A stretch of DNA of 52,398 nucleotides from Verrucomicrobia subdivision 6 bacterium (GTDB lineage Bacteria > Verrucomicrobiota > Verrucomicrobiia > Methylacidiphilales > Verrucolacustridaceae). The stretch covers positions 1 through 52,398 of the forward strand of contig CAMCFB010000005.1 in assembly GCA_945874125.1 (NCBI GenBank), given 5' to 3'. Positions 34,208 to 41,701 of this stretch are shown here, piece after piece. Position 1 is the first letter of the stretch. Each line of letters starts with the position of its first letter. Both the position numbers and the translations under genes were made by a program. The notes beneath the pieces are model-generated. The model saw nothing but the letters and a program-made list of their open reading frames with translations. It was not told where the DNA came from and did no database searches.

Positions 34208-34534
34208 CTAGCGACGACTGAGCAGGGCGCCGATCAGCAGCCCCGCCACCAAAGCCACCCCGACCGACTCGTAGGGATGCTTACGGATCATCCGATCCGC
34301 CTCTTTCATTCCTTCTTCCGCCGCTTCCTTCACATCATCGAAATCTTCAAAGCGCTCTTTCGCCGCGGCAATCTTTTGGACGAGCTGCTGGCGCACCTCC
34401 CTCGCCCTCTCCCCCAACTCCCCCGCGGTGGATTCCAACAACTCCTCCGCGTGGGCAATCACCTCTTGGAGATGATGCCTCTCTTTCCCCGCGGATTTCT
34501 TGGAGCCAACCTTTTTTGTTTTCGTTTTGACCAT
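34208..34534 (-). CDS. DUF883 (YqjD/ElaB-like) tail-anchored membrane protein
   Basis: 108 residues with a Lys-rich start, a long amphipathic helical middle ('LLESTAGELGERAREVRQQL'-type heptads) and a C-terminal hydrophobic anchor 'SVGVALVAGLLIGALLSRR'. The end 'R(x)HPYESVG-x-A...G-x-L-x-G-x-L' is the DUF883 signature. E. coli YqjD binds ribosomes at the membrane in stationary phase; here only the family resemblance is shown. First gene of a run leading to proBA. Confidence 0.85.
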   Translation of the reverse strand: MVKTKTKKVGSKKSAGKERHHLQEVIAHAEELLESTAGELGERAREVRQQLVQKIAAAKERFEDFDDVKEAAEEGMKEADRMIRKHPYESVGVALVAGLLIGALLSRR

Positions 34535-34596
34535 CCCATCACTCTGCCAAGCCGACCCCTTGGGGGCAAGTTTCCCGCCCCACTCTCGCCTACCCC

Positions 34597-35751
34597 TTAA
34601 ATTCCCAAGTCTTTCGAGGCCAACTGCTTTTCCAGCATGCCGCGGGCGTGGTATCGGGCCCGTAAGCGGGGATCGAACCAGATCTCGGCAAACATTTGCC
34701 CTAGGACGGTAAAGACCCCTAAAAGAGGCATGGCTAACAGCAACCCGTAGACCCCACCCAACATTCCCCCCGAAAAAATCATCATCACCGTGATCAAAGG
34801 GTGCATCCGCAAGGCCCGTCCCACCGTGATCGGGGTGTAAAGAAACTCATCCAACAGTCGCACTCCTAAAAAAAGAATCACCACCGCCAAAATTAACCCG
34901 CTGGATTGGGGCGCCTTCACCGCCACCGTCGCTACCGCCAAGAGCCCGCCCAACCCCGACCCAATATAGGGCACCCAAGCAAAGACCGCACAGATCAACC
35001 CCAAAGCCATCGCATCCCAAAAGCCAAAGATTCCCGCCCCGTGCCCCAAGAACCATAAACCCAAGCCCAAACTCACCGTGTCCAGCATGGTTAAACCAAA
35101 CATCCCCCGAAAGTAGGCTCGCATCTGCTGGTCCATCCGATCAAAGAGCAGCAGGGTCTTTTCAAAAAAGGCGTTCGGCACCGCCCGCAGAACTAAGCGA
35201 TGAAAGGCCGTCCCATCCCGCAAAAAGAAGAAGGTCAGAAACGGCACCAGCAAAAGACTGGGCAACCAATGCAGAAGAAAGAGAGCCACATCCGCCACGT
35301 ACTCTTTCCCCGCCCCCGCTAAAAAGAGATTCAACTGCTCCTGCAGGCTATCCGCCAGCCGCGCGTTTTTGGCAAAGGCGAAACGCCCTTCCAAAGCCAA
35401 AAGATTGTCCCGAATCACTCCCTGCAGCCGATCCCAGTAAGTCGGAATCTGATCTTGGAAATTGGCCAGGGAACTCAGCATCGAAGGTAAAAGGGTCAGC
35501 GAAAAAATCAGGGTCAAAATGATCGCGGCACCCAAGAAGATTCCCAAGGCTTGCGCCGGGGTCACCCCGGCCAGCTGCAAACGCTGCAGCAACGGCTGGA
35601 CCAAGTAGTAAAGCACCACCGCTAAAATCAGCGGAAAGGCCAACCAAGCCACCGCTTTCAAAAGAAGAATGGAGCCCAACGAACCCGCAATCACCGCGAT
35701 CCAAATGATCGGGTGCTCCAAAGAGCGCTCCGGCGTCCGTTCCGCGTTCAC
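34597..35751 (-). CDS. AI-2E family transporter (TqsA/PerM-like permease)
   Basis: 384 residues from a GTG that overlaps the preceding stop. About eight transmembrane helices; the conserved second half includes 'LGLGLWFLGHGAGIFGFWDAM' and 'GSGLGGLLAVATVAVK', ending with 'GGMLGGVYGLLLAMPLLGV', the usual PerM/AI-2E family closing motif. Members export small molecules or act as ion antiporters; the name should not be taken as proof of autoinducer transport. Coupled to the cyclic-nucleotide-binding protein gene. Confidence 0.88.
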   Translation of the reverse strand: MNAERTPERSLEHPIIWIAVIAGSLGSILLLKAVAWLAFPLILAVVLYYLVQPLLQRLQLAGVTPAQALGIFLGAAIILTLIFSLTLLPSMLSSLANFQDQIPTYWDRLQGVIRDNLLALEGRFAFAKNARLADSLQEQLNLFLAGAGKEYVADVALFLLHWLPSLLLVPFLTFFFLRDGTAFHRLVLRAVPNAFFEKTLLLFDRMDQQMRAYFRGMFGLTMLDTVSLGLGLWFLGHGAGIFGFWDAMALGLICAVFAWVPYIGSGLGGLLAVATVAVKAPQSSGLILAVVILFLGVRLLDEFLYTPITVGRALRMHPLITVMMIFSGGMLGGVYGLLLAMPLLGVFTVLGQMFAEIWFDPRLRARYHARGMLEKQLASKDLGI

Positions 35752-36236
35752 GTGGAGGAGGGCTCGGGGGAGTGCCCCTCCGCCACGCGCCGTAACCGCA
35801 ACTCCAGCACCAGCGCAACTCCCATCGCAATTTTAAATCCTAATCGCGGCCTCGCCTGGGCCAAGGCGACCAACTCGGGACGAAACATCGCCAAAACCGT
35901 ACTGTCCTCCTCGGCCACGACTGTGGCCATCCGCGGCCCCGAACCCAACAAGGCCATCTCTCCAAAGGACTCCCCGGGTTGAATGACCCCGAGTACTTTC
36001 TTTCCCAAACGCCCTTTTCGATTCGCCCGCAATTTTCCACGAATGACCACATACATGCCCTCCCCCTCCTCCCCCTCATCAAAGACAATCTCCCCCGCCA
36101 AAAAGTGCCTTTCATGCAGGTGCAGCTTGAGCGCCTCCAACTCCATCCGATTACATTCCCGAAAAATCGGCACCCCCGAGACAATCTTCAACAAAGGATC
36201 CATCGGGGGCGCACGAAAGAGGGTGGTCAAATCCAT
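35748..36236 (-). CDS. Cyclic-nucleotide-binding-domain (Crp-type) protein without DNA-binding domain
   Basis: 162 residues from the ATG at 36236; a reading extending to 36398 crosses the promoter of the divergent STAS gene and is rejected. The CNB barrel is clear: 'IVFDEGEEGEGMYVVIRGKL', 'GVIQPGESFGEMALLGSGPRMATVVAEEDS', where the phosphate-binding cassette G-E-(x)-A-L...R-x-A-T is intact. There is no helix-turn-helix after it, so it should be a stand-alone sensor acting on a partner. It overlaps the AI-2E permease gene by four bases and is divergent from the STAS/Mla operon. Confidence 0.8.
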   Translation of the reverse strand: MDLTTLFRAPPMDPLLKIVSGVPIFRECNRMELEALKLHLHERHFLAGEIVFDEGEEGEGMYVVIRGKLRANRKGRLGKKVLGVIQPGESFGEMALLGSGPRMATVVAEEDSTVLAMFRPELVALAQARPRLGFKIAMGVALVLELRLRRVAEGHSPEPSST

Positions 36237-36330
36237 CCCAGCACCATCCCACCGAAGGACGCGAATCTCCAGCTTAAAACTTTTCCCTTTGCGCTTGGGG
36301 TTCGTCCCAAAGTCCCATATGATTTTCGCA

Positions 36331-36678
36331 ATGGAGATCCAAGAAAAAATTGCGAATTCGATCACCATTCTCACGCTCTCGGGGGAGATCGATCTCAATC
36401 AATCCCCCAAATTGCGCCTGGCGCTTCGCGAGAAAGCCAAAAATAAAACGCCCCAACTGCTTTTGGATTTTGCCGCCGTGGCCTATGTCGACTCCTCGGG
36501 TCTGGCCACCCTGATCGAATATTATCAGAGCGCAAAAACCTTCTCCGGAAAATTTGCCATCTGCTCCCTTGTCCCGCGCGTGCGCAGTTCCTTTGACCTC
36601 GTGCGGCTCAGCGAGGTCTTTACCCTCTACCCCGATCAAGCCGCTGCTTGTCAGGCCATGACCTCGGGTTCCGCTTGA
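36331..36678 (+). CDS. STAS-domain protein (anti-sigma factor antagonist / MlaB-like)
   Basis: 115 residues from the ATG at 36331; an in-frame ATG at 36319 adds four. A single STAS domain with 'LSGEIDLNQSPKLR' and the phosphorylation-site motif 'VDSSGLATL' (Ser55-Ser56). In SpoIIAA/RsbV proteins the Ser in D-S-S-G is phosphorylated by a HATPase kinase; in the Mla system a STAS protein, MlaB, sits on the ATPase MlaF. Here the gene is followed at once by mlaE (TTGA overlap), so it could be MlaB, and a HATPase kinase gene follows mlaD, so it may also be phospho-regulated. Confidence 0.85.
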   Translation: MEIQEKIANSITILTLSGEIDLNQSPKLRLALREKAKNKTPQLLLDFAAVAYVDSSGLATLIEYYQSAKTFSGKFAICSLVPRVRSSFDLVRLSEVFTLYPDQAAACQAMTSGSA

Positions 36679-37457
36679 AATTCTCTTTCGAAACGCTCCT
36701 CAATGCGGGTGGCTCCCGTCTGACCTACGGGCTCCTTAACCTTCGCATTCTGGGTTGGATTCTTTACGGATTCACCAAACCAGGAATTCTCGTCCCCTCG
36801 CAAATCCTCGCCCAAATCATCCGTATCGGTGTGCAAGCCATTCCCATGGCCAGTCTCGTCTCTCTTAGCGTGGGTTTCATCCTCGCCATGCAAAGCTCGA
36901 CCGAGCTTGGCAAAATGGGAGCCGATAGCTTCATTCCCGATCTCGTCTCCCTTAGCCTAATGCGTGAACTAGGCCCTCTTCTTGTGGCTATCATTGTTGT
37001 GGGTCGCAGCGGCTCCGCTGTCGCCGCCGAGCTCGGCACGATGAAGGTCAATGAGGAGATCGAAGCCCTTCGCGTCATGGCCATCGATCCAATCCGCTAC
37101 CTCGTCGTTCCCCGCTTTATTGCCCTCATGATCATGCTCCCCTGTATGACCATCCTGGGCACATGCATCGGCCTCGTCGGCGGATGGGCCGTCTGCACGA
37201 TCGAGTTGGGTATGCCCAGCTCCTTTTATATTATTCGATCCATGCAACGACCCGAACTGTGGGACCTCTATTCCGGCATCATCAAAACAGCCGTCTTTGC
37301 CCACATTCTCATCACCATCGCCTGCTACCAGGGATTGAATGTGGAAGGCGGGGCGGAGGGAGTCGGCCGCGCCACCACCTCGGCCGTGGTCTACTCCATC
37401 CTCTGGATCATTATCGCGGATGCCATTCTCACCGGCCTTTTCTTCTTTGCCCTATGA
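36675..37457 (+). CDS. mlaE: MlaE-type ABC transporter permease
   Basis: 260 residues from a TTG overlapping the STAS stop; an upstream TTG (36648) is possible. About five to six helices with family motifs: 'LILAMQSSTELGKMGAD'-like region (seen as 'GFILAMQSSTELG'), 'RELGPLLVAIIVVGRSGSAVAAELGTM' and 'VNEEIEALRVMAIDP'. MlaE forms the inner-membrane channel for phospholipid movement between inner and outer membrane. Coupled to mlaF. Confidence 0.92.
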   Translation: MKFSFETLLNAGGSRLTYGLLNLRILGWILYGFTKPGILVPSQILAQIIRIGVQAIPMASLVSLSVGFILAMQSSTELGKMGADSFIPDLVSLSLMRELGPLLVAIIVVGRSGSAVAAELGTMKVNEEIEALRVMAIDPIRYLVVPRFIALMIMLPCMTILGTCIGLVGGWAVCTIELGMPSSFYIIRSMQRPELWDLYSGIIKTAVFAHILITIACYQGLNVEGGAEGVGRATTSAVVYSILWIIIADAILTGLFFFAL

Positions 37458-38296
37458 GCCCCGCCCCGAAAAAAAGTCAGCCCGCCTCCGATGTCATCCT
37501 CGAGGTCAAGGATCTGGTGCAACGCTACAACGGACGCGCCGTCCTCAACGGCCTCAATTTCAAAGTCCGGCAAGGCGAAACCTTTGTCATCATGGGTGGC
37601 AGCGGTTGCGGAAAAACCACTCTCCTGCGAATTCTGATCGGCGCCCAAAAACCCACCTCTGGCTCCGTTCACCTTTTCGGGGAGGACATCACCCAAGCAT
37701 CCCCTCAAGAGCTCGACCGTATCCGACTTCGGTTCGGAATGAACTTCCAGTTTGGTGCCCTTTTCCAATCCATGACCGTGGGCGAAAATATCGCCCTGCC
37801 TCTTCTCGAGCATAGCCAAGTCGACCCCTCCCTCATCGAAATGATCGTCAAAATGAAACTGGAGCTGGTCGGCTTGACTGGTTTCGAAAACTTCAAACCC
37901 TCCGAACTCAGCGGAGGCATGCGCAAACGAGTCGGTCTCGCCCGCGCCCTCGCCCTCGATCCCGAACTCCTCTTTAGCGACGAACCCACCTCTGGCCTCG
38001 ATCCCGTCATGACCGCGGTGGTCGATCAGCTGACCCTCGATAGCACGCGCAAGATCGGCGTCACCGCGGTGGTCGTCAGCCACGATATGACCAGCTGCTT
38101 TCGCATCGCCACCCACATGCTCATGCTGGGCAACGGACCCCGCCAAGGGGAGATTATCGCCGAGGGCACGCCCGAGGAAATCCGCGCCAACCCCGATCCT
38201 TTCCTGCAGCAATTCGTCCGCGGGGAGGCCGACGGACCCATCGCGTTCCGCCTTTCGCAAGATGATTACTTGAAACACCTCCTACAAGAGGGCTGA
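37454..38296 (+). CDS. mlaF: MlaF-type ABC transporter ATPase
   Basis: 280 residues from the ATG at 37454 (ATGA overlap with mlaE). Walker A 'GGSGCGKTTLL', Q-loop 'FQFGALFQSMTVGENIALPL', signature 'LSGGMRKRVGLARAL', Walker B 'LLFSDEPTSGLDP', H-loop 'VVVSHDM'. The extended C-terminus ('FVRGEADGPIAF') is typical of MlaF, where it holds MlaB. It powers lipid transport through MlaE. Confidence 0.93.
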   Translation: MSPAPKKSQPASDVILEVKDLVQRYNGRAVLNGLNFKVRQGETFVIMGGSGCGKTTLLRILIGAQKPTSGSVHLFGEDITQASPQELDRIRLRFGMNFQFGALFQSMTVGENIALPLLEHSQVDPSLIEMIVKMKLELVGLTGFENFKPSELSGGMRKRVGLARALALDPELLFSDEPTSGLDPVMTAVVDQLTLDSTRKIGVTAVVVSHDMTSCFRIATHMLMLGNGPRQGEIIAEGTPEEIRANPDPFLQQFVRGEADGPIAFRLSQDDYLKHLLQEG

Positions 38297-38313
38297 ATGG
38301 TCAACTTGTCATT

Positions 38314-39018
38314 ATGAAAAAAGTGCGTTCCGACTTCCTCATCGCTGCCGCCGTCATTCTTTGCAGCTTGGTTCTTCTCGGCGCACTCTCCTTGGCCATC
38401 TCCGGAACCGATCTGAACCGCCCCAAAGCCGTCTTAACCATCGACCTGCCCAGCGCGGTCGGACTCGATCGTCAGGCCCAAGTCCGTTACGCCGGAACGA
38501 TCGCCGGCCGCATCCGATCCATTCGTCCTTTGACCGATGAGGAGCGCCTGAAAGAATCCCCCGGCTGCTTAATTCGTGTCGTGGCCGAAATCCGTCATCC
38601 CTTGCCCACCATTCGGTCCGGCACGGTGGCCGCGGTAATCTCCGATACGGTTTTGGCGGAAAAGTACCTCAACTTGGAACCCGGCCCCATCGTCAACCCT
38701 CCTCTGCCGCCAGGCGCACTCATCTACGCGAAACACTCCGCCAACCTGGATGAGGTGCTCACCTCGGGCAAATCCTTGATCGATGGGGTCAATACCCTCC
38801 TCACCAAAAATGAAACGGCCGTCACCCAAGCCGTCCTCGATATCAAAAATGTTTTGGAAAACTTTAAAGTAGTCGCGACCTACGCGAAAACTTTCATGGG
38901 AACGGTTGCCCGCAAGCCTTGGCGCCTCCTTTGGGGTGGGCCCGTTCCACGCCTCCCCTCGGAGGAGAGTATCCTCAAAACCGACCAAGTTGTCCCTGCC
39001 CCCGTACCCAACGATTAA
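38314..39018 (+). CDS. mlaD: MlaD-like MCE-domain lipid-binding protein
   Basis: 234 residues: one N-terminal transmembrane anchor (about 8-31), then an MCE domain ('VGLDRQAQVRYAGTIAGRI', 'VAAVISDTVLAEKYLNLEPG'), then a helical tail. MCE proteins form hexameric rings in the periplasm on top of MlaE and bind phospholipid. No mlaC or mlaA is nearby. 17 bp separate it from mlaF. Confidence 0.9.
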   Translation: MKKVRSDFLIAAAVILCSLVLLGALSLAISGTDLNRPKAVLTIDLPSAVGLDRQAQVRYAGTIAGRIRSIRPLTDEERLKESPGCLIRVVAEIRHPLPTIRSGTVAAVISDTVLAEKYLNLEPGPIVNPPLPPGALIYAKHSANLDEVLTSGKSLIDGVNTLLTKNETAVTQAVLDIKNVLENFKVVATYAKTFMGTVARKPWRLLWGGPVPRLPSEESILKTDQVVPAPVPND

Positions 39019-39026
39019 TACCCTTT

Positions 39027-39458
39027 GTGTCCGAGGAAATTTCCCGCCCCGAAGCCTCGACGGAAATCGAACTCGCTCCACCTCGCCTGCACGGCCTCCG
39101 CTCCTTGGCCGAACGATGGGCCCAAACCGTCGGATTTGACTCCACCGCGATCAGCGAAATTCTGGCCGGATTTGATGAGGCCTTAGCCAATATTCATCTT
39201 CACTCCTACTCGGCCCGCCCAGGTACGGTTCGGATCGATGTGGAAACGACCCCCCAAGAGCTCATCTTTCGTATTTCCGACCACGGCAAAGCTTTCATCC
39301 CCGAACACGCCCCCCGTCGCCAGCCCGGCGAGATCGGCCAAGGAGGATGGGGCATGCTCCTGATGCAAAAGGGGTTCGCCAGGATCGAGCGCAAACGCGT
39401 CGGCGGAAAAAATATACTTCTTCTCGCCCGCTCCCTTCCCGTCCAAAAAGGAAGGTGA
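39027..39458 (+). CDS. RsbW-like HATPase (anti-sigma factor / serine kinase)
   Basis: 143 residues from a GTG at 39027, 8 bp after mlaD. GHKL ATPase motifs: N box 'FDEALANIHLHSY', G1 box 'ISDHGKAF', G2 box 'GQGGWGMLLM'. These small kinases bind a sigma factor or phosphorylate a STAS partner. The STAS gene four genes upstream in the same operon is the natural candidate substrate; no sigma-factor gene is in the window. Its stop overlaps the MBL start by one base. Confidence 0.85.
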   Translation: MSEEISRPEASTEIELAPPRLHGLRSLAERWAQTVGFDSTAISEILAGFDEALANIHLHSYSARPGTVRIDVETTPQELIFRISDHGKAFIPEHAPRRQPGEIGQGGWGMLLMQKGFARIERKRVGGKNILLLARSLPVQKGR

Positions 39459-40324
39459 TGAAACTGCACTTCTGGGGCACCCGCGGAAGCATTCCCACCC
39501 CATCGACTGCATCCATTCCCACCCAAGAGTTTGGGGGTGACACCACCTGCCTCAGCCTGGATTGGGGGAAAGAAAACCTACTCATCCTCGACGCCGGCTC
39601 GGGCCTCCGCCAAGCTGGCCTCGAATGGGCCGCCCAAGGTCGCCGCGCCTTCACTTTTCTTTTTACCCACTCCCACTGGGATCATTTGCAAGGTTTCCCT
39701 TTTTTCACGCCCGCCTTTCGACCGGGTACCGAGATCACCATCTACTCCCCCCGCCTTCCCGGTGCCCACGCGGGAAATCTGATCGAGCGCTCCCTCCACG
39801 CCCAACAAAGCGAACCCTTTTTCCCAGCCGGATTTCCCATGCTCCGTGCGAAAATTATCTTCCACGAAATCCAACCTGGCCACCCGCTGCAACTTTCCGC
39901 TGGCTCCGACTCGCTGCAAATCCACGCGGCCGCCGTTTCCCACCCTGGCGGGTGCCTGGCCTACCGTGTCGAGGGCTCCCCTGGAGGAAAAAAGTGCTCC
40001 TTTGTTTTTGCCACCGATCATGAACCCTCGCCCTCCTCCCCCGGCCCTCTTCGCGAACTCGCCCACGAAACCGATCTCCTCATCTGCGACGGCCAGTACA
40101 CCCCCGCCGAGCATGCCCAACGTATCGGCTGGGGCCACGGCACCCCCGAACTGTGCCTGCAAGAGGCCGTCGCCGCCCGTGCCCGCCGCCTGCTGATTAC
40201 TCACTACGACCCCACCCACTCCGATGCCAATCTCGCCCAACTCGAAAAAGAGTTTCAAAAGACGTCTCACTCCTCCGGAATTCCCGTCGCCTTTGCCCGC
40301 CAAGGGCAAACGGTGGCACTGTAA
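39458..40324 (+). CDS. MBL-fold metallohydrolase (phosphodiesterase-like)
   Basis: 288 residues from the ATG at 39458. Metallo-beta-lactamase fold with 'FTHSHWDHLQGFPFF' (H-x-H-x-D-H), 'SHPGGCLAYRV', 'FATDHEP' and 'LLITHYDPTHSD'. The family contains cyclic-nucleotide and nucleic-acid phosphodiesterases; substrate unknown. Last gene of the STAS/Mla/kinase operon. The final 30 bases of coding sequence (40288-40317) occur again 1.36 kb downstream at 41651-41680, where the reading frame would end '...ALTP' instead of '...AL', suggesting that the original 3' end was displaced by an insertion. Confidence 0.85.
   Translation: MKLHFWGTRGSIPTPSTASIPTQEFGGDTTCLSLDWGKENLLILDAGSGLRQAGLEWAAQGRRAFTFLFTHSHWDHLQGFPFFTPAFRPGTEITIYSPRLPGAHAGNLIERSLHAQQSEPFFPAGFPMLRAKIIFHEIQPGHPLQLSAGSDSLQIHAAAVSHPGGCLAYRVEGSPGGKKCSFVFATDHEPSPSSPGPLRELAHETDLLICDGQYTPAEHAQRIGWGHGTPELCLQEAVAARARRLLITHYDPTHSDANLAQLEKEFQKTSHSSGIPVAFARQGQTVAL
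40288..40317 (+). repeat. Direct repeat copy 1 (3' end of the MBL gene)
   Basis: 30 bases matching 41651-41680 at 28 positions; the 22 bases 40296-40317 are identical to 41659-41680. Copy 1 encodes the MBL C-terminus (ARQGQTVA). The two copies bracket the ATPase gene. Confidence 0.9.
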
Positions 40325-40402
40325 AAAACCTCACTCTGGACCCGTGCTTGGGCCACGTTGAACCACCCCAAAACACCAATCGGGAATGTAACCATTTTTA
40401 TA

Positions 40403-40450
40403 TATATCGTAAAATGGTCTTGACCATAATACGGTATATCGTAATTTGGT
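40403..40450 (+). promoter_or_regulatory. Promoter/operator region of the ATPase gene with paired direct repeats
   Basis: An AT-rich block in a GC-rich chromosome. TATATCGTAAAATGGT (40403-40418) and TATATCGTAATTTGGT (40435-40450) match at 14 of 16 positions and start 32 bp apart, about three helical turns, as expected for two protein-binding sites on one DNA face. Between them lies the palindrome ATGGTC-TT-GACCAT's 14 bases (40414-40427), overlapping a TTGACC -35-like element (40420-40425). The second repeat ends 3 bp before the ATG, so a regulator bound here would block translation start or a near-leaderless transcript. Confidence 0.5.
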
Positions 40451-40453
40451 ACT

Positions 40454-41647
40454 ATGATTCCCCGGATGTACGACGGAATTTTGGCCGACCATTTCCGAAC
40501 CAATCGGCAAATGGCTTTTCTCGCCGGGCCACGACAGGTCGGAAAAACGGCGCTCGCCCGTCAAATGGCGGACCTTTATCTCAACTATGACAATCTGGAT
40601 GATCGCCGCGCCATTCTGCGGGGTCCTGCTGCCCTGGCCGCCAAAGCGGAATTGGATCGACCGCGTACCCACCTTCCCCTCATCGCCATGGATGAGATTC
40701 ACAAATTCCTAAAATGGAAATCGTTTTTGAAAGGTTTTTTCGATGGGTATGGAAGACAGTGCCGGGTTCTCGCCACGGGCAGTGCCCGCATGGATATTTT
40801 TCGAAAAGGAGGGGACAGTATGCTGGGACGATACTTTCTCTATCGCCAACACCCCTTCAGCGTAGGAGAAATTCTCCGCCCGCAACCTCCCCGCCAACTG
40901 CTACGTGACTCTTCGAAAATCGATTCAGCCTCGTGGGATGCACTCTGGAATTTTGGAGGGTTTCCCGAGCCGATGCTCAAACAAAGTTCAACTTTCCTCA
41001 GGAAATGGCAGGCGAACCGGATCGATTTGCTCTTGCGGGAAGACGTGCGTGACCTGACCCGCGTACAGGAGCTTCGCTCCCTCGAGACCCTCGGCCACAT
41101 TCTCGCCACCAGATCGAGCCACCAACTCATTTTCAGCAATCTTGCCCGGGAGATTTCGGTCAGCGTCGACACCGTCCGCCGTTGGATCGCGATTCTTTCC
41201 TACCTCTATATCGGGTTCGAACTCAAACCGTGGTTTAAAAATGTCGCCAAAGCTCTGCGCAAAGAGCCGAAATGGTATTTGCGGGACTGGTCGCCCATCT
41301 CCGACCTAGGTGCTCGTTGCGAAACATTTGCCGCCGGCCACTTTCTCAAAGCCGTCGAGACCTGGTCGGACCTGGGGTTGGGCCAATTCGAGCTCCGTTA
41401 TGTTCGGGACAAGCAGAAACGCGAGGTTGATTTCCTCATCGTCCGGAATCAAATCCCATGGACTCTCATTGAAATCAAAGCCTCGCGCAGTGTCCTCTCC
41501 CCTGCCCTTTACCATTTTCAAAAAGAAACAGGAGCCAAACACGCCTTTCAAGCGGTACTCGATTTACCCCATGAGGCGATTGACTGCTTTGCCTACCGCA
41601 CACCCGTGATCGTCCCGCTACGAACCCTCCTGTCCCAACTGCCCTAA
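40454..41647 (+). CDS. AAA-type ATPase with DUF4143 domain
   Basis: 397 residues. N-terminal AAA_14 ATPase: Walker A 'GPRQVGKTALA', Walker B 'LIAMDEIHKF', sensor 'VLATGSARMD'. Middle helical region with 'FGGFPEPML', typical of this family. C-terminal DUF4143 domain with 'REVDFLIV' and 'TLIEIKAS', a D...E-x-K pattern reminiscent of PD-(D/E)XK nucleases. Cellular role of the family is not established; its genes are patchily distributed and often look transferred. The gene has its own AT-rich promoter and is bracketed by a duplicated segment of the preceding gene, so it is probably a recent acquisition. Confidence 0.88.
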   Translation: MIPRMYDGILADHFRTNRQMAFLAGPRQVGKTALARQMADLYLNYDNLDDRRAILRGPAALAAKAELDRPRTHLPLIAMDEIHKFLKWKSFLKGFFDGYGRQCRVLATGSARMDIFRKGGDSMLGRYFLYRQHPFSVGEILRPQPPRQLLRDSSKIDSASWDALWNFGGFPEPMLKQSSTFLRKWQANRIDLLLREDVRDLTRVQELRSLETLGHILATRSSHQLIFSNLAREISVSVDTVRRWIAILSYLYIGFELKPWFKNVAKALRKEPKWYLRDWSPISDLGARCETFAAGHFLKAVETWSDLGLGQFELRYVRDKQKREVDFLIVRNQIPWTLIEIKASRSVLSPALYHFQKETGAKHAFQAVLDLPHEAIDCFAYRTPVIVPLRTLLSQLP

Positions 41648-41650
41648 ACA

Positions 41651-41680
41651 CACCTTTACCCGCCAAGGGCAAACGGTGGC
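41651..41680 (+). repeat. Direct repeat copy 2 (relic of the MBL gene 3' end)
   Basis: Second copy of 40288-40317, 3 bp after the ATPase stop. Read in the old MBL frame it gives TRQGQTVALTP then a stop (TAG, about 41690), so it looks like the original end of the MBL gene left behind the inserted unit. Confidence 0.88.
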
Positions 41681-41701
41681 TCTTACGCCTTAGCCCTAAA
41701 A

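Noticed and set aside
37391-38278. 295-codon minus-strand frame opposite mlaF
   Set aside because: Exact antisense of a well-recognised ATPase gene; the translation has no recognisable features and results from GC-rich codon bias.
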